Of a stretch of DNA of 64,000 nucleotides, positions 35,061 through 46,079 are shown piece by piece. Within the stretch, counting starts at the first letter, position 1. Each line of letters opens with the position of its first letter. The translations under genes and the position numbers were made by a program. Below the pieces are notes generated by a model. That model was not told the DNA's origin and searched no databases. It saw only the letters and a program-made list of their open reading frames with translations. The stretch is from Endocalyx cinctus (lineage: Eukaryota > Ascomycota > Sordariomycetes > Amphisphaeriales > Apiosporaceae): contig BCKC01000003.1 of assembly GCA_001600455.1 (NCBI GenBank), forward strand, positions 3,820,315 through 3,884,314, written 5' to 3'.

Positions 35061-36546
35061 AGGCCCCCAGAGACGTCGCGGGTGGCCCAGTTGTCTGTCT
35101 AGTAGAAATGGACACACCAGCGTTATGTATTTTGGACTCAGACACAGGAGACGGTAGGGTTTATCTGACTACCTGTTTCTATCTTATGTCTTGAAGTGTT
35201 CTGATGGAGAGGGGACAGAATTTTGGCTTCAATATCTACTCTCGAGAAACCCGCAGCAGAAGGACGGCATTCTACTAAACAATGGACATTGCCAACTCGC
35301 GGTTCCCGGTAACACCCTCCTGTATTTCCAGGTATAGTATATCATGGAGCCGTAGGCGTCGGAAAAAAAGTAGAGCTTTGAATTGAGCCAGAGTTTACCC
35401 AAGACTGGGGGACAAGGCTCTGCGTCCATGATGGTCAATTAAGGGGCTTAGAAGCACGAGCAAGGTATTGGTACCGCCTTCATCACATCATGCCCATGCG
35501 CGCGTTGTCATAAGGTAGACAGTATCTAGCAAAATATGTTCGATCCGTGTGTCTTGACCAGAATGAGAACTTATTAGCGGAATTCGAAGTGAATAAAGTC
35601 AGGTCAGCTTATACCTAGTTAAACCTAGACTTACATATTTTATTTGGATGTATTTCGGCTTCCGGTTGGTTGAGGAATACGGAATATTCCAGCTGCAGAT
35701 ATTAAGACACGGCAACCGGTCGGTATGCGACATTGATTTAACCTTTGCAACCCTAAAATGCACTATTTACTGGTAGGGTCCTAACGTAATTTAGTGGATA
35801 CTTAAGTAGTCTATGTATACTAATTATGGAAAAGGGGCTGAGGGAATAGTACATAGAGTGGAATTCCTCTCTCCTATTATTTTACTACACGTAATTATCT
35901 AAGGATTTACCTATACAGCACTGAGAGGTTACAAAGAATGGGAGAAGATACTTGGTTCGATTGATCGAAGCTTAGCTAGTTGGCTATCTAGGTAGTTAAT
36001 CTACGATTAACTAAATACATCGACGCAGAGCCATAAGTAACCCTATTCACTTGTTGCAATATTCAACGAGCTGAGGTTCTGGAACAAAGATAGCACGTAA
36101 CTGGAGGTATTATCCAGCTTTTCTACTTTGTAGCTACATATTATTGGTTTCTACTGTAGACTACTTAACTTAGCCAGATAACGTGCTGAATGTACCTGCT
36201 GCTTCATTCCGCTATCATATTTCAACATCACTCAAGCTATATTACTTCTAAAGCATTTCTTAACTCCTTAGACAGTCTCGAGGTAGGTACTTAGAGTACT
36301 TATCTAGGCTGCCAGATACCAAGTAAGTCCTTAAGTCCCTACCTCCGAGGCAGTTATGATTTGGTATGAGGTAGCTAAGGGCACAATTATTACTGATGGT
36401 CTAATGTGAAACATGATATCGATTTGTTCTATGATCTCGCCGGAACACCATGAAGAACTATCTAGAACCTTCCATGTATGATGGTAGGATTCTTATCAGC
36501 ATTATGTACACTCGCTATATCTAGCACGATAAGTATCAAGACATGA
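35061..36546. other. AT-rich spacer downstream of the dithiol oxidase gene
   Basis: No intact gene. A minus-strand segment near 35430-35230 looks slightly protein-like in one phase (DILYLEIQEGVTGN) but I cannot assign it. A one-mismatch copy of the cluster palindrome, TCGGCTTCCGG, lies near 35655. The rest is AT-rich with many TACCTA-type words. Confidence 0.4.
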
Positions 36547-37568
36547 TTAGAACACGGGCTTCGCTCCCATTTTCTCTTCTTGTAATCGCGCCGAGATCCC
36601 CGCTCCGGTCATAGAGCCGTTCGCCACTGCGTTCGTTGAAACCTTGAACATGGTAGTACAATCTCCCGCCGCAAATACGCCTTCCACGCTGGTCTCGTTG
36701 AACGGCGGGGCAACGACGTAGTCACCCGTAGGCGTAAGTTTTAGGCCTAGTTGCTGGGCGAAGGGACCCTTGACCTTCGTGATGGGACTATGGGCTAGGA
36801 ACGCTTCGCTTTTCGCATCCGAACCGTCCTTAAAGCTAATCGTGATATGATGTTCCGAGTTGTCGTGGTAGGATAGTTTCGAAATTTCTCGGTGGTCGAC
36901 ACGGTATTGCCCCTGGTCCTGTAGACTGACTTCCAGTTCCGATGCGAGGGCTTCATCGCCGTTGGTATAGATCGTGATAACTTTGGCTAGCGTGGAGGCC
37001 ATACGTGCCAGGTGTTTTGCCATCTTCGCCGATGCGATCCAGTCTACGGCTAGGACCCCAGCAGAAGGAGATCCGCGCTGTTCGTAGCCGTGGCAGAATA
37101 AACAGTGATATCTATGCTAAAATTAGATGACACCAACAAGCTTGTAAATTTCGGCTTTTAGTCTTAAAGAACTTACATTCCTCGGGCCCAGCAGTCTTCG
37201 TAGCCTGGAATACTAGGGAGTACCTCTTCTACCCCGCTGGCTAGGATTACTTTTCGCCCTAACCAGGTGGTGCCGGCAGAATCGGTTGCCTCGAAGTACT
37301 CGCCTGCCTTTGAAATTCTCGTGATCTCGACATGTTTGAGCTGTATAGTATTGTACTTCGATATATCAGCCCGTGCAGCAGCCCTGAATTCCTCCGGGTC
37401 CTTATGATCCCAGGTAGGCATGATGTGTAGGTGCTTGCTGCGGGCGTTGCGATAGCTTCCGGAATCGAAGACAAGGGCGGAGTGCAGCTGGCGTGCGAGA
37501 GTGCAGGCGGCGCTGAGTCCTGCAAACCCTCCACCAATGATGAGCACGTCAACAATCTCTGTGTCCAT
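36547..37568 (-). CDS. gliT-like: FAD-dependent dithiol oxidase/thioredoxin reductase-like, GliT-like
   Basis: Two exons, 37568-37177 and 37111-36547, about 318 residues. The N-terminal FAD motif is VLIIGGGFAGLSAA; the redox-active pair lies in HCLFCHGYE at the start of exon 2, as in GliT-type oxidases; GVFAAGDCTT near the C-terminus is the second FAD-contacting motif. The enzyme closes the transannular disulfide of ETPs using oxygen and protects the producing cell. All key residues are present and the frame is clean, in contrast to its decayed neighbours on both sides. An exact TCGGN3CCGA copy lies about 0.2 kb upstream (37762-37772). Confidence 0.92.
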
Positions 37569-38342
37569 CGTTGCAAGCTTGACGTGATCACTTCGAATGC
37601 CTATGTACCTTAGCTAGAAAAAAAAACATAAGAAGTAATTATGTGACCATTGAGGATTTAACCATGAGCTGTGCACCGTAATTAAGTATTTATGTACCTA
37701 AGTAAGTACTTAAGTAAGTACACTAAGTAGGTTATTAAATTAGGCTCACTGATTGCCTGTCTCGGAAGCCGATTTAGAAGGTTAACAACTAATCGAATAG
37801 TGATTCAGTGCTGAACAATCACTAACTCATAGGGTCTGTATCACTACAGTGGGATGCTGTAGTCCCCCATCAGCCTGTGTCAGAGGTGACTACAGTAAAT
37901 ATTTCTTTTATATAGAGCTCCGTGAAAAAAAAAAAAAAAAAAAAAAACATTTTACTTTACTTTACTTTATCTTATTACAACCTTTTCATTTTCAATTAAA
38001 ACAACAAAGAAAAAGTTAAACAATAAATTATAAAAAGAAAAATTCTTAAATTATTTTTATTTTATTTTTCTGATTTATTTTCGCAAAGATATAATTCGGT
38101 GAAAACATAGAGTTTTGGTGTAATTTAGGGGGTGGCCGGTTACTTTTGGGACTCTACTGTACCACGCCTACCACATAAGAAATAGCGTAAATAGGCACAT
38201 CTTAGGCACATCTCAGCATTCCGAGTTGGTAGGTTCAGCCAAATTAGTGCACTCTTTGCTTTCTCTTTTACAACAGTTAACACTTCAACGAGACTTCGAT
38301 ATTGTATAGTATATCGATTGAGATAGTTGGCAGCAGTTACTG
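37569..38342. promoter_or_regulatory. Divergent promoter region of the gliT-like gene and methyltransferase relic
   Basis: It contains the exact palindrome at 37762-37772, a short hairpin CTACAG...CTGTAG near 37852, a 23-base poly-A run (37925-37947) followed by TTTAC repeats, and a segment near 38125-38160 whose sequence resembles the end of a pogo-type DNA transposon. I could not find the partner end. Confidence 0.45.
37762..37772. promoter_or_regulatory. TCGGN3CCGA palindrome (TCGGAAGCCGA)
   Basis: Exact match about 0.2 kb upstream of the gliT-like gene and 0.6 kb upstream of the methyltransferase relic. Binding inferred. Confidence 0.58.
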
Positions 38343-39168
38343 ATGGCGACCCTTTCGAGGCCAAAGCAACTTATTCCTAAAGATAACGACGTACTTAGCG
38401 AATTTCTAGGGAGCGTAACGGAATCCATAGCGGGTGGTATGTTAGGTCCGCTAATTCCGCTCCCTATAGGATGTCATCTCCACGATAATAGGTGCGGTTC
38501 GGGAGGTCGTGACCGGAACCATCTTAGATCTACATGTATCGGTAGGGAAAGGCAATATCTCGAAGACATTTGAGATATTCGCCACCGACCATAACCCAGC
38601 ACCCCAGGCCTCCCTTCGAAAATGACCGATGAAAACCGTCGAAGTCATGCACGGTAGGGCCTTGGCTTTTGGCAACGATACATTTACGCATATCATTACC
38701 AGCTTCGTAATCTTACAAGCCTAGCGGGACGACGAGAAGTGTTCTGGGGAAATATATCGCACTTTAAAGCCGGGCGGCCTCGCTATCGCTACAACGTGGG
38801 ACGATCTACCTACCATGGCGATGTTTCGACGGGTTTCCGAGCGCACGAATCGCACAGATAGGGTAATGCCCGAGATGTTACAATCGCATATATACGGTGG
38901 AGAGGATCTAAGACAAGCAATGCTGAAAGGAGGTCTTAGCGGAGAGAGTATGAAGGTAAGCTACTACTCGACGCGCGTCAGGGTCGAGCATACGAGAAGG
39001 TGGTGTGAAATTGGATGGTCTATAGGTGGTGGGGCGATGGAAGAGGGCTGGAGAGAAAAAGACGAAGAGAGGTGGGATGAATCTATCAAGCTCGCCCCAA
39101 AGCTACTGCTCGAGGTACCACAGTATGAACGAGATAAAGACGAAGAAGATACGGGTGGCTTGTTCTGA
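38343..39168 (+). pseudogene. Broken class I SAM methyltransferase, GliN-like
   Basis: The N-terminus (LIPKDNDVLSEFLGSV) and the SAM-binding core are recognisable. Breaks are: a one-base shift at about 38508, just after the glycine motif; a TGA at 38623-38625; and a TAG at 38722-38724. Beyond them the same phase continues with EIYRTLKPGGLAIATTW, RRWCEIGWSIGGG and WREKDEERWDE up to a TGA at 39168. The order matches fungal N-methyltransferases of the GliN kind. A glycine of the SAM motif is also changed to Arg. The two stops could derive from CGA and CAG by C-to-T changes. No splice pair removes them. Confidence 0.75.
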
Positions 39169-39877
39169 ATGCAACTGCTACTCTAAGTATCAAGTAACTG
39201 GCTTAATTTACAATATTTACTTGGTAGCAACAACAACGTTCGCTACGAACTTTAGCAAATTTCTCATACTCGATGCTTAAGTTAGCACCCATTTTAGAAA
39301 TTAGAATCCATCCCGAGCTCATCGAAAGGGGGTATGCTTTAGTGAGTAAACGTCGAACTCGATACCGGTACGAAGATGACTGTCATTGATGATAACAATT
39401 ACCAAAATAACGAAAGGAAAGAACATCTCTTTGCCATAAAATATTGGAGTCAGGAATATATCGTGCTCCAAGTGTAGTATCTGAAAGATGCAAAGTCTGC
39501 GAACAAGGACCATTTGAGTTTCTACGAAAGTATACAAGATGTAAATGAGCCCCTTTTTTCATTTACTAAAGGAGTGAGGCTTCAATATATAGCCAATACG
39601 CTCAAAATAGCAATAATGCAAAGCCTTTTTGTTCAAAACTTGGATTAGCAATCTATTCAAACCCCATCATGTGGTATACGCAGTATAACAAGAAAGGTTG
39701 ATGAACGCCTTGACTATCCTACACGAACTCTTTCGATGCCCCGGGAAGCCATCGTTCTGGTATAGAACTGTCTGGCTTTGGAAAGTTCTTCGCCGAGTGG
39801 CAGCAGTGAATAGATTGACACCGACCGAAGTATATTCAGATGATAAGTTTAATGTCACTGATTAGGAGTAATGAACT
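39169..39877. other. Spacer between two relics
   Basis: No gene recognised; AT-rich. Short minus-strand frames (39319-39537, 39667-39858) lack family signal. Confidence 0.4.
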
Positions 39878-40262
39878 GGGTACTGGTATTGCGTTTCAGA
39901 AGGGACAGATCATTTCTCAGATAGTGCTTCCTCCATCTGATATTGCCATCGGCACCTCGACGGTTCTGCTCATCTAGATTTTTTGGTGGCGCCATAGTCG
40001 TGACTGTGGCACAGAACACGTTTCTCAACCACCTGGTGTAAGGTTTGCTAACTCTCAATATCCCTGGTCTAGATTCTCAGATCATCCTCAATGCTGGTGC
40101 CGTACATCTGCGTAACGTTGTTTCGCTGGAGGACCTGTCACAAGTACTCGTGAAGTATAATGACGCTGTTGTCGAGACGTTCCAGATTGATCTTTCTCTG
40201 TCTAGTATCAACCTGATCGGTGCATTCGCCGTAGAGTGGAAGAGTGCGAAGCAAGAGAAGCA
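39878..40262 (+). pseudogene. C-terminal fragment of a DHA2-type MFS drug exporter, GliA-like
   Basis: The fragment shows a conserved VLPPSDIAIGT segment, then a TAG (39975-39977) with a phase change, then GGAIVVTVAQNTF, a TAA (40039-40041), and a longer clean part with IPGLDSQIILNAGA and FAVEWKSAK. This is the last quarter of a 14-TM DHA2 transporter (HC-toxin/GliA type). I see nothing of the N-terminal three quarters upstream. It is adjacent to the methyltransferase relic, so it is probably the former cluster pump. The family call is good; GliA itself is inferred from context. Confidence 0.68.
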
Positions 40263-42493
40263 ATATCTAAGCATGTATAGGACGAAAATGGCGGGAACTT
40301 GTAAGGGAAATATTAGTCAAGGAACAAATACTATACTATGGTAAATGATCCGTTACTCTCAAATGTAAATCTGAAAGGCGATGGTATATTCAACATTTGT
40401 TCCATTGTCCACGCGCAGGATGCTGCCGCAACCCCCGAGACTACGCCCTGAAACTTGTGTCGATTTGGAGTCACTGAGAGATTTATCTTTACTTAGTGTA
40501 AAAACTTGATTTGAAATATATTCAGAACAGTATATATATAAACGGCTTTCATAAAAAATGCCATCTAATCTCACTGCCTCAGAATGTTGAGTTGAGTGTC
40601 GTTGCGGGTACGGTTATTGCTCTGTCATTAAAGTACCGGCCAAAAATATTCATATGACTGACTTCCTCATCCTTTTTCTTGGTTGGAGCTCGTTTACTTG
40701 TCGTTCCTTTTGTTAATGGTGGCTTCGAGGCCATTTTCGGCTTCATGAATAGTTGGACATTTCTAGAGATTGAGTAGAAATATCCTACAAGTAGGCTGGT
40801 AGGGTTGAGGTTCATTATGCAGCCGCAGCTTAAACGGAAAGTTATCCGTAATAAAACTTATTATATTGAAAGTTATTTACGGAATAAAGAAAAGATTTAT
40901 GCAAATTTCTGTTTTACGGTGCGTCCACTCCTGGATATAACTCAGGCTTAGAATTCGGTGTAAAGCGGCGTGGCTCAGGGACCCATTTCGTACTTAGTCC
41001 CTGCTCTAAACCCTATTTATCGGGTAGGATAATAGATATATAGTAGCATATAGTATAGATAACATTAGCACCAATGCTATCAAATGCAATGTAACATAAA
41101 TCCAGGGTGACATGGGCGGTGGTGTAGCCAAAAGCTTGCCTGCATATTTCGCTATCTCTGCTCCCGCATTTCGTTATTTTTTTTTTTTTTGGTTCTCCTC
41201 CCGATTTAACCACAAGATAGGGAGAGCTCGATGATGGTGTCATTAACTCTTGAGCTTGGCGGCCGAGAGAAACGCGGAACCAACCAACCGGGTTCTGATG
41301 AATAGCTTCGTCACCGACAAATCGCGCTTCGGAATAATGCGGCTTGTATAGGTTGATGATTCAGAAACCTGCTTTATCTTTTGAACCAGTCCGTAGCTTC
41401 TGCATATTCCACAATTCACACATTTCACATGTGAAAAAAATAGGAGAGGAAGCTTCTCTCCGTTTTCAGATTAACTCAAAGGTTGCTACGTAGTTACCTT
41501 ATCTCTGCCCGCTCAGACTTCTCTCTCCCCCTACCTCACCGCGAGCTTCAAGCAACGAATTTGGAGATGGATAAGTAGGTGACGTATGATTGTGAGATGA
41601 TAGACCAAAGCGGGCCGGGATCTAGCGTGAAATCGCATCCGCCTTGCTGGGAATATCTGCATAAAAGCGATATTTCACCGACCTTTGAACCTTCGGCTTA
41701 ATTATTTCTTCTTCTTTCTCGGCCCCCAAGCATATCTATTCGTTTAGATATCAGGATCTTCATTGAAGAGAAGAAAGAAAAAAAGCGTTCCATGGTGGTC
41801 GCTCTGGTGGATACGCAATGCTGTTGTCTTCACTTGTGTTTGAATTATATCCGTGAATGAATCCCCGGCTGGCTGGCTAGCTAATATGGTTGACATGATG
41901 CATACCTACATATCAACGGTATCGACCTCGGAGAATTCTCGACACGATGCTGCTGCAGATCGAACCATTCAACTTAGTCAATGGATGGATGGGAATTTCC
42001 ACTACCTTATAAGTGATAAGATAACACTGGAGAATGAAACCTCGCAGACTTGTACTATACCTAGGTACCTGTCCTAGGTCTTTCGAATCGTCTATATCCT
42101 TACCTAGAGAGACATTGCCTTTCGAAGACATATCTGATTGTGTAGTCTGAAGACTTATATTTGGTGCCATGGAAGTCCCAATCTCCCTGTGAAATTCTTG
42201 GGCTTTGATATCCGTCTATCGAGGATAAACACGGTCCATCTAGAAAATATAAACCAGGAAACTGAAAATAGTACATTTAACATAATTATATCGTATGCGG
42301 AATAATACCATTATATGTACTCACTCATGTATAATCTGGCATTTTCTCGTTAAGATCCTTTATTAGGTATATTATTTACATTTTAATGACACGTTATGTG
42401 TATTATACATGGATCGATGAACAAATCTCCAGGAGAGACACCTGACATAATATCGTTCATTATCTTTGGTAGGAGGAAACGACGCGGATTCTC
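40263..42493. other. AT-rich spacer on the right flank of the cluster
   Basis: No gene supported. A Lys/Thr-rich minus-strand frame (40579-40815) and a Cys-containing one (41243-41428) are short and unrecognised. It marks the right border of the cluster, since SHE9 beyond it is a conserved housekeeping gene. Confidence 0.45.
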
Positions 42494-43894
42494 TTATTTC
42501 ACACTAGGGCTGTGCCTAAGTAAGAAGAGAATAAACGCCGTTCCGGTAACAGCCACGCCGGCGGCGACGCCCTCGATCGCTATGAGCGATACGTCACGCA
42601 TGCGCATGGCGATCTGACGCTCGCTCACTAAGTCCAATAGCGCGGCACGCCAGGCGAGCGGATCCTTTATAGCCTCGCGCCAAGACATCCCTGTTAATAT
42701 TATCGGGGTATCCTTTGGCGCGTCTGCTTTTTCTTGCTTTACTTCTACTTCCGGTACGGTCGTCGCCGGCTTCTGCTCCTGCTTGATAAAAGCCGGGGCC
42801 TCCTCCTCCTTCTCGGCGAGCCTGACGACGGGGACCTCCTTCTGCCGAACCTGCTGGCGTTCGAGGTCCAGCTGCTCCATCTCCTTCCTCAGGGCCTCCT
42901 TGACCTTCTCCTCGAAGCCGGTGACGAGCCGCTTCCTCCGCCAGGGCTCGGCGCCGAACTGGAGCAGGAGGAAGAGGAGGATGTTGACGCCCATGAGGCC
43001 CCAGGTGCCCCAGGTGGACATGCGGCGGATCTTGTCGCTCCAGATCTGCTCCTCGTGGTAGCGCGAGAGGATGCCGGCGCTGAGGCGCTGGTTGAGCTCC
43101 TCGACGTCGCGCTCGCTCTGCTCGAGGTCGCGCGCCTTCTCGGCCACCTCGACCTCGAGCTCGTAGTCCTGCCGGTACAGCGTCGTGAACCGCTCAAAGT
43201 CGAGCGGCGTCCACGTCTTCTGCCGCGCCAGCAGCGTCGTCACCTCGCGCTGCGTCGCCGCGCGCGACGACACCGCCTCCTTGTACGACGCCCGCCGCTC
43301 GTGCAGCTGGTTCTGCGCCGCCGACAGGGACCGCTCCAGGGACGAGATCTGCGACTTTAACGCTTCGATCCCCGTGTACCCCGTCAGGTCGTTGATCCGC
43401 CGCGACGCCGTGAACAGCGTCGTCTGCGCCCGATCGAGGAAAGTGCTGACCGAATTGGCGAGCGGTGAGCTCTGAGATTCCTGCGTCGAAGGGAGGGAGG
43501 ACGGGTCAACGTGAGGCGTTATTTCGTCAGGTTGGGGCGTTTTTGGAGAGGTAGACGAGGAAGAAGAAGACGACGGAGGAGGTGGTGGTTTCAGTATAGG
43601 ATCTTCTGTAGGTTTATCGCTATTACCGTTGGCCTTGTTGTCGCAATTCAATTCGTCGGGAGATTTTGATGAGTAGAAGCGAAAACCGTGACGCTTCTGT
43701 AACATAATCGAATCGACTCGACAACCAAGACATATCGCCGGCGCATGATGAGCACGAGGAGCGCCGAATACTTTACCGCTAATTATGGCCGTAGTCGTTA
43801 TTTTAGCGGCTGATCGGGGAAGCAATTGATCAATTAACAACCTCGAGCCGGTAGCCCTAATGAGAGGCTTTACGGCTCGAGCCGTCATCGACAT
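42494..43894 (-). CDS. SHE9: SHE9/MDM33-family mitochondrial inner membrane protein
   Basis: A single 466-residue frame. The N-terminus is Arg/Ser-rich with few acids, as in a mitochondrial presequence. A Pro/Ser-rich linker follows, then a long coiled coil (about residues 170-290) with TWTPLDFERFTTLYRQD, a membrane segment at about 295-320 (GTWGLMGVNILLFLLLQF) and a second near the C-terminus (about 438-460). SHE9/Mdm33 proteins shape and divide the inner mitochondrial membrane. Codon use is strongly GC-biased, unlike the cluster genes. It is outside the ETP cluster. Confidence 0.92.
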   Translation of the reverse strand: MSMTARAVKPLIRATGSRLLIDQLLPRSAAKITTTAIISGKVFGAPRAHHAPAICLGCRVDSIMLQKRHGFRFYSSKSPDELNCDNKANGNSDKPTEDPILKPPPPPSSSSSSSTSPKTPQPDEITPHVDPSSLPSTQESQSSPLANSVSTFLDRAQTTLFTASRRINDLTGYTGIEALKSQISSLERSLSAAQNQLHERRASYKEAVSSRAATQREVTTLLARQKTWTPLDFERFTTLYRQDYELEVEVAEKARDLEQSERDVEELNQRLSAGILSRYHEEQIWSDKIRRMSTWGTWGLMGVNILLFLLLQFGAEPWRRKRLVTGFEEKVKEALRKEMEQLDLERQQVRQKEVPVVRLAEKEEEAPAFIKQEQKPATTVPEVEVKQEKADAPKDTPIILTGMSWREAIKDPLAWRAALLDLVSERQIAMRMRDVSLIAIEGVAAGVAVTGTAFILFLLRHSPSVK

Positions 43895-44160
43895 TATCGA
43901 CCCGTTATCAGATATTCAAAACAACGATACTACCAAGATAAAGATGCACCTGGGAATATGAGGATAACTTGGGGAAAGCGTTGATGAAGGCAATTGGATG
44001 TTGTCGCTTATTCTACATAATATCTGGATGAGGTTTAAAACTCTCACGGCAGATTCCGGATGAGTTAACCTGACAGGATCCAGACCTCGTCTAGCGATAA
44101 TTTGAAAATTGATAATTGATAAAGTGACCGATAGGCTTATCGCTGATAAGCTATGACATT

Positions 44161-44192
<32 letters not shown>

Positions 44193-45064
44193 CAAGTCCT
44201 TCTGCCCCTGAAGGGTATTCCTTAAGCCGCTACTAACATGCCCCACCATCCGCTAACCGATGCGAGTTAAAGTGCTAAAGTGCTAAAAACAACCCTTATG
44301 AGGCACTTAACGTTAGTGAGGGGCAGAGGGGCAGAGGGGCAGAGGGGTACTATTACTATCAAGTCAAGTACGGTATTGTATTGCGACTACGACAATTCTT
44401 AGCCGAAATATCAGGTAGTAGCTCGGGTTCCTGATTCGTTTTGGGTGTATATGGTTATGCAGTATTGATGCTGATTGGAAGACAAATTCGGTTTCACTAA
44501 ACATTATTTATGTCTAATTATTTAATTTATATTTTTCGTGATGTTCTTCTATGAAAGTACGCAGTACATCTCGTACTAAGAAAAGGAACGAGATGGAAAG
44601 GAGGGCTCATCTCACTCAATTCCAAGTAACGAATAACCCCACCAAGGAGAGCTGTCCGATGATTACACGTGGGGTTTTTTTCTTGACATTTTGTTCATTT
44701 AGCACAGCTGCACAGTATATAGTACGCTTTCGTAGTTCCAAGATATTTCTCAATGAATCTTTTTTTCCTTCTCATTCTTCGTTTTTCTCTAGAATACTAT
44801 TTTATTCGAATATATCTGTTTGAATTAGGTTGACAGTTATAGCCTTGGGATAATTCTTGTGACGTCACACTAACACCCCTTTAGACTAAGTCCCTCATAC
44901 GAACTTTTGTTCTCTGCAGTTTTTTTTCTTCTACGAACCCCGATTTTTTTCAGGCTCTTAAATATTTTACACTTCAACCCCCTGAATTTACCATATTTGG
45001 TAACTCGGAAGAAGAAAAGCCTCGTATTTCTTGAAAACCAAGGAAAACAAAACAGGAAAAGAAA
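43895..45064. other. Spacer with poly-T and GGGGCAGA repeats
   Basis: No gene. It holds a 29-base T run (44164-44192), then CTGCCCCT, and further on GGGGCAGA repeats (44318-44347) that are its complement, so the 150 bases between could form a stem. The bases above about 44850 are the likely promoter of the HAD phosphatase. Confidence 0.55.
44164..44347. repeat. Poly-T plus inverted CTGCCCCT/AGGGGCAG ends, possible short mobile-element relic
   Basis: T29 at 44164-44192, TCTGCCCCT at 44201-44209 and four AGGGGCAG-type units at 44318-44347. Inverted ends with a homopolymer nearby resemble a small non-autonomous element, but no target-site duplication is evident. Confidence 0.35.
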
Positions 45065-46079
45065 ATGGGTTCCGTAACCGCAAACGCCTCGGCCTCCCTG
45101 CCGGCCCTTCGCACTAGCCCCAAGGCCATCTTCTTCACCGATTTCGACGGCACCATCACGCTGCAGGACAGCAACGACTGGATGACGGACAACCTAGGGT
45201 TCGGGACCGAGCTGCGGCGGCAGGGGAACCAGGACGTGCTCCTCGGGAAGCGGAATTTCCGCGACAGCTTCCAGGACATGATGGACAGCATCAACGTCCC
45301 CTTCGACCGCTGCATAGAGCTGCTGTTGCAAAACGTCCAGCTCGATCCCAAGTTCAAGGAGTTCCACGTCTGGTGCAAGGCTAACAACGTTCCCATCGTC
45401 GTCCTCAGCGGCGGCATGCAGCCCGTCATCCGCGCCTTGCTTTCTCACCTCCTCGGCGGCGAGCAGGAAATCGCCGATATGCAGATCGTCAGCAACGACG
45501 TCAAGGTTCGCGAGGGAAAGTCTAGCATCAACGAGGAAGGTGGCTGGAATATTCAGTATCATGACGATAGGTAAGATTCTTGAGCATTTGTCTTCAGATG
45601 CACTTCTTCCAATAAGAATCGGTTGACTAAAGTTTGCGATTGTTAACTCGTAATAGCATCCACGGTCACGACAAGTCCCTCGAGATCAGGCCGTACGCTG
45701 CGCTCCCCGAGAGACCCATCATGTTTTATGCTGGTGATGGCGTATCTGATCTATCTGCTGCCAAGGAAACGGATCTCCTATTTGCTAAAGCTGGGCGAGG
45801 TTAGTTTTTTTGTCTTCTGCTATTTGTTTATTTATCCTCCCTTTACTTCTACCACAGATGCTACTGTATCCCAATATACGTATAATGGAGGCAAGGACAG
45901 GTATTGGAAGAAGAAATTGACTGACAACGTATGAAATCCCCACAGATCTGGTTAACTACTGCGAGAGGGAAAAGATACCTTTCACTGTCTTCAACGACTT
46001 CGGTGACATTCACAAGATCGTTGTCGACGTTGTGGAGGGTACGATGAGCGTCAAGGATGCCGCTACCGGAAGGGGTTGA
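45065..46079 (+). CDS. HAD-superfamily phosphatase (phosphoserine-phosphatase/MtnX-like)
   Basis: Three exons, 45065-45570, 45657-45799 and 45946-46079, in consistent phase, about 260 residues. HAD motif I is FTDFDGTIT with the two catalytic Asp; motif II is VVLSGGM; motif IV is FYAGDGVSDLSAA. The cap insertion after motif I fits the C1 type found in phosphoserine phosphatases and the methionine-salvage enzyme MtnX. Cytosolic small-molecule phosphatase; the substrate cannot be told from sequence. No link to the cluster. Confidence 0.88.

Noticed and set aside
38125..38162. Possible terminal repeat of a pogo/Tc1-type transposon
   Set aside because: The end resembles such elements, but I could not find a matching inverted end or transposase, so I do not call an element.
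42734..43360. 208-residue plus-strand Leu-rich frame
   Set aside because: Antisense shadow of the SHE9 coiled-coil region.
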